DNA from: Candidatus Gastranaerophilales bacterium
Lineage (GTDB): Bacteria; Cyanobacteriota; Vampirovibrionia; Gastranaerophilales; Gastranaerophilaceae
Direction: 5' to 3'
NCBI GenBank assembly: GCA_944325865.1
Contig: CALVBS010000002.1
Coordinates: 248,001 to 312,000, forward strand
Length of the DNA stretch: 64,000 bases
Numbering within the stretch: position 1 is the first letter of the stretch; the number at the start of each line of letters is the position of its first letter. The translations under genes and the position numbers were made by a program. Shown piece after piece: positions 59,352 through 64,000 of the stretch. The notes under the pieces were generated by a model, which worked only from the letters and a program-made list of their open reading frames with translations, searched no databases and had not been told where the DNA came from.

Positions 59352-59957
59352 CTATATTAAATTTACAAGTCCCGTAGAGTGGTCAAAGTGACATTTTGCA
59401 ATATACAAACTTCCGTTATCAACAGCATCTTTAACTATTTTTGATTTTTCAAGCAAAACTTCTTCAACCCAGCGTGTATGTTCCTGTGCAAAATAATTGT
59501 GGCATGTTATATCCTCTTTTTTCTCAAGCACAGGATAAACACATTTTATAATTGATTGAAAATCGTCCGTAATTTCCGGATAATGATCTTTTGCATATTT
59601 CATAACACCGCAGTCATCGTGTCCGAGAAGAATTACGAGAGGAACACGAAGTTTTTTTACAGCATATTCAATACTCTCTATAATGTTCGGTCCGGCCGTA
59701 ATTCCGGCAACTCTTATAACAAACAGCTCTCCTATCCCGCAGTCAAAAATAATTTCCGGCACAACTCTGGAATCAGAACAGCTTAACACAGCAGCATAAG
59801 GCTCCTGATGAAATGCATACTTCCTCAAAGTTTCAAGACACATGTTCTTTGCGGTAGGTGTTCCTTCCACAAAATTTCTGTTTCCTTTTAATAATTTTTC
59901 AAGTTCATTCTTTGCCGCTGCCGGAATATTTTCCGGAATATTAAAATTATTGCTCAT
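59352..59957 (-). CDS. Beta-class carbonic anhydrase
   Basis: A 201-residue protein: AAVLSCSDSRVVPEIIFDCG (zinc ligand C60, and D62/R64 dyad), VIRVAGITAGPNIIESIEYA, VILLGHDDCGVMKYA (H113, C116). All four ligand/dyad residues of beta carbonic anhydrases are present. CO2 + H2O to bicarbonate, likely supplying carboxylases. RBS AAGGAGAATGAG before the ATG. Single gene. Confidence 0.93.
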   Translation of the reverse strand: MSNNFNIPENIPAAAKNELEKLLKGNRNFVEGTPTAKNMCLETLRKYAFHQEPYAAVLSCSDSRVVPEIIFDCGIGELFVIRVAGITAGPNIIESIEYAVKKLRVPLVILLGHDDCGVMKYAKDHYPEITDDFQSIIKCVYPVLEKKEDITCHNYFAQEHTRWVEEVLLEKSKIVKDAVDNGSLYIAKCHFDHSTGLVNLI

Positions 59958-60127
59958 CTCATTCTCCTTTTATTAAAACAGTATATCATGAAAAGAAACC
60001 CGGTTAATTATAAATGTATGTCAATACTGGACAAAAGTTCAATTCAAATGTTATAATAAATTATACGCCTTATTTTATTTTTTATTAAATATTGTTCCTT
60101 TTATAACAAAACACGAAAGGAACATTT

Positions 60128-60739
60128 ATGGGAAAATCTTCATTTACAAACGGAACCGTCAGAGTGAACGGTCAGACAAAAGCTTCAACCTACAAAAAAG
60201 GGAATACCGTTTATACGGATTACAATATGTCGCCTTATGAAAAACAGGCTTACGATTATGCACAGAAATCATTTGCGGAAAACCTTCCAACGCTTAATGT
60301 TTTCTCCGAAGATACTCAAAAACAACTCCAAAAACAAATGAATGCATATAAAAATAAAGGCATTGAGACAATCAATAACATTTATACTCCGATGCTGGAC
60401 AATATGAAAACTGATATTGCCTCACGTTTCGGAAACTTTGACAATTCATCATTCCTGAACAGTCTCAATGATATTGAGTCAAGCCGGGCTAATGCCATAA
60501 GCGATTTTGCACAGGATATGACCCTGAAAGAAAATGATTTAATCAATGATGAACTTTCGAGAAGGTATCAATATATGAGTTTTCTTAACGGAATAAACAA
60601 TCAGGCATTAAGTAATCTTTCCACATATTCCGCTCTGACATCCAGAAACAGTTCGGGAGGAAATTCCTCATCAAATTCAGGTTTAAGAGATATCGGTTCA
60701 TATATAAATATGGGCTTACAACTATTAAGCTATCTATAA
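60128..60739 (+). CDS. Hypothetical helical protein
   Basis: A 203-residue protein: KSSFTNGTVRVNGQTKASTY, DYNMSPYEKQAYDYAQKSFA, LNVFSEDTQKQLQKQMNAYK, IASRFGNFDNSSFLNSLNDI, DMTLKENDLINDELSRRYQY, ending NMGLQLLSYL. Mostly amphipathic helices with a Ser/Gly/Asn linker near residue 175. No signal or known domain. Some phage virion or tail proteins have this look, but no other phage gene is near and no motif supports it. RBS AAAGGAACATTT; terminator at 60753. Confidence 0.6.
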   Translation: MGKSSFTNGTVRVNGQTKASTYKKGNTVYTDYNMSPYEKQAYDYAQKSFAENLPTLNVFSEDTQKQLQKQMNAYKNKGIETINNIYTPMLDNMKTDIASRFGNFDNSSFLNSLNDIESSRANAISDFAQDMTLKENDLINDELSRRYQYMSFLNGINNQALSNLSTYSALTSRNSSGGNSSSNSGLRDIGSYINMGLQLLSYL

Positions 60740-60752
60740 TAATTTATTTTTT

Positions 60753-60785
60753 AAGACCGGAATATCTTCCGGTCTTTTTGTTTTG
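60753..60785 (+). terminator. Intrinsic terminator
   Basis: AAGACCGGAA / TTCCGGTCTT stem followed by TTTGTTTTG. Confidence 0.85.
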
Positions 60786-60897
60786 TTAGGTTTCGTAATA
60801 TGATTTAACTTAAATTGTTATATAATAAGCCTGTTACTATTTTTATGCTATTATTAAAAATAGATAATTGATTATTTTTTTAGGGAGAGTAGAAATT

Positions 60898-62586
60898 ATG
60901 AATTTTTCAAAGGTTATAAACTTTGTTAAAAAGTACGCTGAAATTTTTACAATTTTAGGCCTTGCAGTGCTTTTTTATTTTATATTCTTTTTTAATATAG
61001 GGAATTACGCATTAATGGACGTAGATGAAACAAGATACGTTTCCATGGCCCGCGACATGTTTAATACTAAAGATTTTATGACACTTTATTTGAACGGAGA
61101 ATTCTTTTTTGAAAAACCCCCGCTTTACTTTTGGCTTGAATGTTTTTCTTTTGCATTATTCGGCAAAGTTAATGAGTTTACCGCACGTTTTCCTGTTGCT
61201 TTATGCGGAACATTAATTTGCTTTCTGAACTATTTTATGGGGAAAAAAGTTTTCTCCAGAGCATACGGAGTTGTTTCTTCGTTAATTCTTGCCACTTGCT
61301 TTGAATTTGTTATTCTTGCAAAGTTTGCCATTCTTGATATTGTAGTATCAACTTGCGTTGCTTTTTCCATAATGTTTGGAATGATAACATTCTTCTGCAA
61401 AATGGAACATAAAAAATTCTTTATCTGGTTGTTTTATATATTTTCCGGACTCGCTGTTATGGCAAAAGGGCTGCCTGGATTTATTGTTCCTTTTGGTGTC
61501 ATAATTTTGTGTTTGCTTGCAGCTGATAAACTTAAATCGGCATTAAGACCTAAATATCTGTTTCCGGGGCTTACAATGTTTTTTCTTATTGTATTACCTT
61601 GGCATATCGCAATGCTCCATATCCATAATCCGATGTTCTATGAAGAATATATTATAAAACATCATCTGGCAAGATTTTTAAGTTCAAATGATATAAACCG
61701 TGCCGAGCCTTTCTGGTTTTATTTTGCAAACCTTTTCTGGGGGCTTATTCCGTGGACTTTTTCTGCGATTGCCCTTATCATCGCCAAAATTAAAGGTTTT
61801 GATAAAAAAATACTTGAATGGAAAAATATTAAATTTAATAAATTGAAATTTGATAACCTTGATAATCCGAGAAAATTCCTTGTTCTCAACTGGATTGCAG
61901 CATTATTTATAATGCTTTTCTTCTCGGCATCAAGTACAAAATTGATTACTTATATTTTACCTATATATATCCATCTAGCATTTATTCTCGGGTTCGCATG
62001 GGTTAACTATATTGAACAAGGAAAACATAAAAAAGCTATTGACCTTTCAATATATATATGGGGCGGGTTATGCCTGTTAATCGCATTTGCAGCATTGTTT
62101 ACCCCGCTGTATCTTCCTGATTGGCTCTATCAGGATATACTTTCAGCAAAATGGATGAGTATAGGATTTGTAACCTTCTGCGGTGCATCCAGCATTATTT
62201 GTTTGATAAAAAACAAACCATGGGGAGTATTTTTTACCTATGTAATCTTTACTCTGCTGGTTTCGGCATTCTGCACAAAAGAATTTTTTAACATTGACTA
62301 CAAATTCGGACAGAATGATTTGATGGAATTCGCGAAATACGCACGTCAAACAGGGGATGAATTACTTTCTTTCGGTGATACAAGACGTTATTCACTTCTA
62401 TATTACTCAGGATATCATGTAAAATACATTGAACAGACAACTTCCGACAATCTGGCCGAATATCTTGAAGGCGGCGAAGATTTAATCTCAATACGTAAAA
62501 AATATCTTGACAAATATGCAGAAAATATAGATTATAAAATTATACTTGACGGCAGAAAATATGCCTTAATAAGAGGAGTGAAATAA
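60898..62586 (+). CDS. ArnT/PMT-type membrane glycosyltransferase (GT39/GT83-like)
   Basis: A 562-residue protein with about 12 hydrophobic segments. First periplasmic loop MDVDETRYVSMARDMF contains the acidic D-E(x)RY motif of ArnT/PMT enzymes, which use a polyprenyl-phosphate sugar; then EFFFEKPPLYFWLECFSFAL and FPVALCGTLICFLNYF, both matching the family. The C-terminal soluble part (about 480-562) has no metal motif. It transfers a sugar onto lipid A, protein or a similar acceptor. The GT2 at 28406 could make its donor. The start is the ATG at 60898 after AGGGAG; a longer frame begins at 60868. Stop and the next ATG overlap (TAATG). Confidence 0.87.
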   Translation: MNFSKVINFVKKYAEIFTILGLAVLFYFIFFFNIGNYALMDVDETRYVSMARDMFNTKDFMTLYLNGEFFFEKPPLYFWLECFSFALFGKVNEFTARFPVALCGTLICFLNYFMGKKVFSRAYGVVSSLILATCFEFVILAKFAILDIVVSTCVAFSIMFGMITFFCKMEHKKFFIWLFYIFSGLAVMAKGLPGFIVPFGVIILCLLAADKLKSALRPKYLFPGLTMFFLIVLPWHIAMLHIHNPMFYEEYIIKHHLARFLSSNDINRAEPFWFYFANLFWGLIPWTFSAIALIIAKIKGFDKKILEWKNIKFNKLKFDNLDNPRKFLVLNWIAALFIMLFFSASSTKLITYILPIYIHLAFILGFAWVNYIEQGKHKKAIDLSIYIWGGLCLLIAFAALFTPLYLPDWLYQDILSAKWMSIGFVTFCGASSIICLIKNKPWGVFFTYVIFTLLVSAFCTKEFFNIDYKFGQNDLMEFAKYARQTGDELLSFGDTRRYSLLYYSGYHVKYIEQTTSDNLAEYLEGGEDLISIRKKYLDKYAENIDYKIILDGRKYALIRGVK

Positions 62587-63137
62587 TGCTGAAAAGATAT
62601 GAAAAATTTCTGGAAGAATTTGACGGAGCTTTGTTAAAATACTTTGAACTTCACAAAGATTACATCAAATGTAAAAAAGGTTGTACAGATTGTTGTATAA
62701 AAGGAGAATATCCATACTCACGTCTTGAGGCGGAATATCTCATGCAAGAATTTATGAATCTGCCAAAAGACATAAAAGACGATATCAGAAGAAATATCAT
62801 CATTATAAAAGAAGAAAAACTTAAACATAAAGGTGAAAGATTTACATATACATGTCCGTTTCTGGTAAACAGCCAGTGTTCGGTCTATTCACACCGCGGG
62901 ATAGACTGCCGTACTTACGGGCTGGCCTGTCTGCAACAGGACGGGAAGGTAAAATTGCCGAACTGTGCAACATTAGGGCTGAATTACAGTGAACTTTACA
63001 ACCCGAAAACAAAAGAATTAAATATTACAGATCCGATAAAACAGGATTTGAGAATTGATCACTGTCTGAGAAGTCCTCTTGCAGAAAAATACGAACTGGA
63101 ATGCGGAGAAATAAGACCTTTAATTGATTGGTTTTAA
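62586..63137 (+). CDS. YkgJ-type zinc/iron-chelating Cys-cluster protein
   Basis: A 183-residue protein: KCKKGCTDCCIKGEYPYSRL with the CxxxC-xx-CC pattern near residue 30, and CPFLVNSQCSVYSHRGIDCR with C-x7-C-x9-C followed by a further LACLQ and PNCATLG. This is the YkgJ/UPF0153 family, presumed to bind a metal or Fe-S cluster. Starts on the stop codon of the glycosyltransferase gene, so it is coupled to it. Function in the cell unknown. Confidence 0.85.
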   Translation: MLKRYEKFLEEFDGALLKYFELHKDYIKCKKGCTDCCIKGEYPYSRLEAEYLMQEFMNLPKDIKDDIRRNIIIIKEEKLKHKGERFTYTCPFLVNSQCSVYSHRGIDCRTYGLACLQQDGKVKLPNCATLGLNYSELYNPKTKELNITDPIKQDLRIDHCLRSPLAEKYELECGEIRPLIDWF

Positions 63138-63426
63138 AGTGTTTTCGTAAATATAAATCGATAAATATTCTCACTTTTTTGAAATTTTGTAAAATTTGTT
63201 AGGAAAAGGCTTAAAAAACATGTAAAAAAGAGTTATACTACTAATGTAGTATTAAGTAGAAGGTTTTACATTGATTTCAAATTTATAATCTAAGCCATCT
63301 AAATGGCGGATTGTAAAACGCTTACGGGAAAAGTAGAATATGTTTAAGTAATGTTAAATTTGCATATAAATTTAACAATTTAAAATATTCACGGCTTTTA
63401 AAACTTACATCAGGCAGGTCAGAATT
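63138..63426 (+). other. Intergenic region with palindromes
   Basis: About 290 bases without a gene. Palindrome ATACTAC-TAAT-GTAGTAT (63235-63252) and a short hairpin GCCAT-CTAA-ATGGC (63295-63308) are visible; either could be regulatory for the following gene. No terminator was found for the YkgJ gene. Confidence 0.45.
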
Positions 63427-64000
63427 TTGGAAGAAAATACGGTTAAAGTCAATAAAAATACAACAAAAAAAAGTGCGGCCAAACCCGTTTCTGACAGGGT
63501 TTCCAATCCTATTGCAGCGGAAAAACCGCCGGCAAGGAAAAAATCTTCTTCAGGAACAAGAACATTAAAACAAACCGCAAAAGTAGCCGATTTGCCTTTA
63601 AGCCAGACTCCTGTTACTTCTCCCATAGATAATAATATAGTTGCAAAAATAAATAATTTTACACAGAGACGCAGTACAAACAAGCTCTATGGCGGATATC
63701 TGACGAATTCACTCTCGGCAAACAAAATAGTTAATTATCCTGAATTAATTCAAACACTCAACATTGCTTTGCAGGATAAAAAATCTGTCCACGAACTTTT
63801 TTCTGCCGTTCATGATGTTTTTACCGAAAAAATGAATTGCTCATTCACGGCTTACGGACTTTATCATGAAAAATCAAAATGTATAAATTTAAAACTGACC
63901 AATAAACTTGGAAGCACATATTCATCCAAAATTTTCACATCAAACGAGCAAAACCCTGCCGTTGAATGTTTTAACAGTGCAAACGCCGTAATGCTGAAAG
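63427..64000 (+). CDS. N-terminal part of a large protein, GAF-like (3' partial)
   Basis: The frame is open to the right edge with no stop in 191 codons. It starts at TTG 63427 (no ATG in the correct position; the frame is closed at 63373). Sequence: EENTVKVNKNTTKKSAAKPV, a basic, Pro/Lys/Ser-rich linker to about residue 60, then folded sequence VNYPELIQTLNIALQDKKSV, HELFSAVHDVFTEKMNCSFT, AYGLYHEKSKCINLKLTNKL. The L-----F----C--------S--L----(GAF-like) pattern suggests the N-terminal sensor of a signalling protein (for example a GGDEF or kinase protein), but the domain is incomplete. A 92-residue frame on the other strand here is spurious. Confidence 0.6.
   Translation, partial: MEENTVKVNKNTTKKSAAKPVSDRVSNPIAAEKPPARKKSSSGTRTLKQTAKVADLPLSQTPVTSPIDNNIVAKINNFTQRRSTNKLYGGYLTNSLSANKIVNYPELIQTLNIALQDKKSVHELFSAVHDVFTEKMNCSFTAYGLYHEKSKCINLKLTNKLGSTYSSKIFTSNEQNPAVECFNSANAVMLK

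Noticed and set aside
60128-60739. Possible prophage remnant
   Set aside because: The helical protein resembles virion proteins in style only; no integrase, portal, capsid or lysis gene is near.
63405-63683. 92-codon minus-strand frame
   Set aside because: Opposite to the long open plus-strand gene; hydrophobic by codon mirror effect.

Overview
The window is 64 kb of compact, AT-rich bacterial chromosome with intrinsic terminators behind many genes. The best fit is a gut Vampirovibrionia/Melainabacteria genome (Candidatus Gastranaerophilales), a non-photosynthetic sister lineage of Cyanobacteria. This rests on the repeated prepilin-like N-termini reading AFTLAEVLITLG, short N-terminal F-x-G tags on otherwise unrelated proteins, [FeFe] hydrogenases, a PPi-type phosphofructokinase, a plant/cyanobacterial-type glutamate-cysteine ligase, and the mix of small XRE regulators and EF-hand or LysM proteins of unknown role. 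The assignment is inference from protein character, not from a marker rRNA; I found no rRNA, tRNA, CRISPR array, transposase or prophage block.

Layout. 0-5 kb: end of an unknown gene, an XRE regulator divergent from a pilin-like gene, RNase P RNA (minus strand), a MerR-like gene with recA, a lipoprotein-like protein and an HTH/zinc-ribbon protein. 5-10 kb: a minus-strand hydrogenase locus: a thioredoxin-like [2Fe-2S] protein, a PAS-containing sensory-type [FeFe] hydrogenase, a SpoIIE-type phosphatase, a second [2Fe-2S] protein, a terminator, then a group-B-like [FeFe] hydrogenase. 10-20 kb: rpmB, three lineage-type hypothetical proteins, dnaK, a small AbrB-type gene, gatA and two divergent HTH genes. 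20-34 kb: HEAT-repeat protein, histidine kinase, holB/holA, glucokinase, PPi-PFK, glycosyltransferase, hibernation factor, glutamate-cysteine ligase, rsmA-ispE. 33-41.5 kb: LysM protein with Thr-Pro repeats, OppD-type ATPase, MntP, DUF4127, menG/ubiE-type methyltransferase, 2-hydroxyacid dehydrogenase, Hsp20, a candidate structured RNA and tdk. 41.5-47.7 kb is the most accessory-looking part: two further XRE/pilin-like divergent pairs, a TrmB-family regulator, the remnant of a HEPN gene next to an intact MNT nucleotidyltransferase, and a very AT-rich AAA+ ATPase with a repetitive N-terminal domain overlapping a small membrane-protein gene. 47.7-64 kb: YihY, nrnA, a DUF721/DciA-like gene, recJ, an EF-hand protein, a diguanylate-cyclase-like protein, bioY, rimI, mnmE, beta-carbonic anhydrase, a GT39/ArnT-like transferase, a YkgJ-type cysteine-cluster protein and the start of a larger protein that runs off the end.

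The metabolism suggested is fermentative: glucose phosphorylation by a ROK kinase, PPi-saving glycolysis, a D-lactate-type dehydrogenase and hydrogen metabolism under a putative H2/redox sensor.

The strongest candidate for an undescribed system is a recurring cassette. Each of the three pilin-like genes in the window is transcribed divergently from its own small XRE-family regulator, and in each intergenic region repeats overlap a recognisable or plausible promoter of the pilin gene. A second candidate is the AAA+/small membrane protein pair whose members, with two other proteins in the window, carry the F-x-G/A-type N-terminal tag. A third is the roughly 180-nt structured RNA with its own terminator after hsp20.
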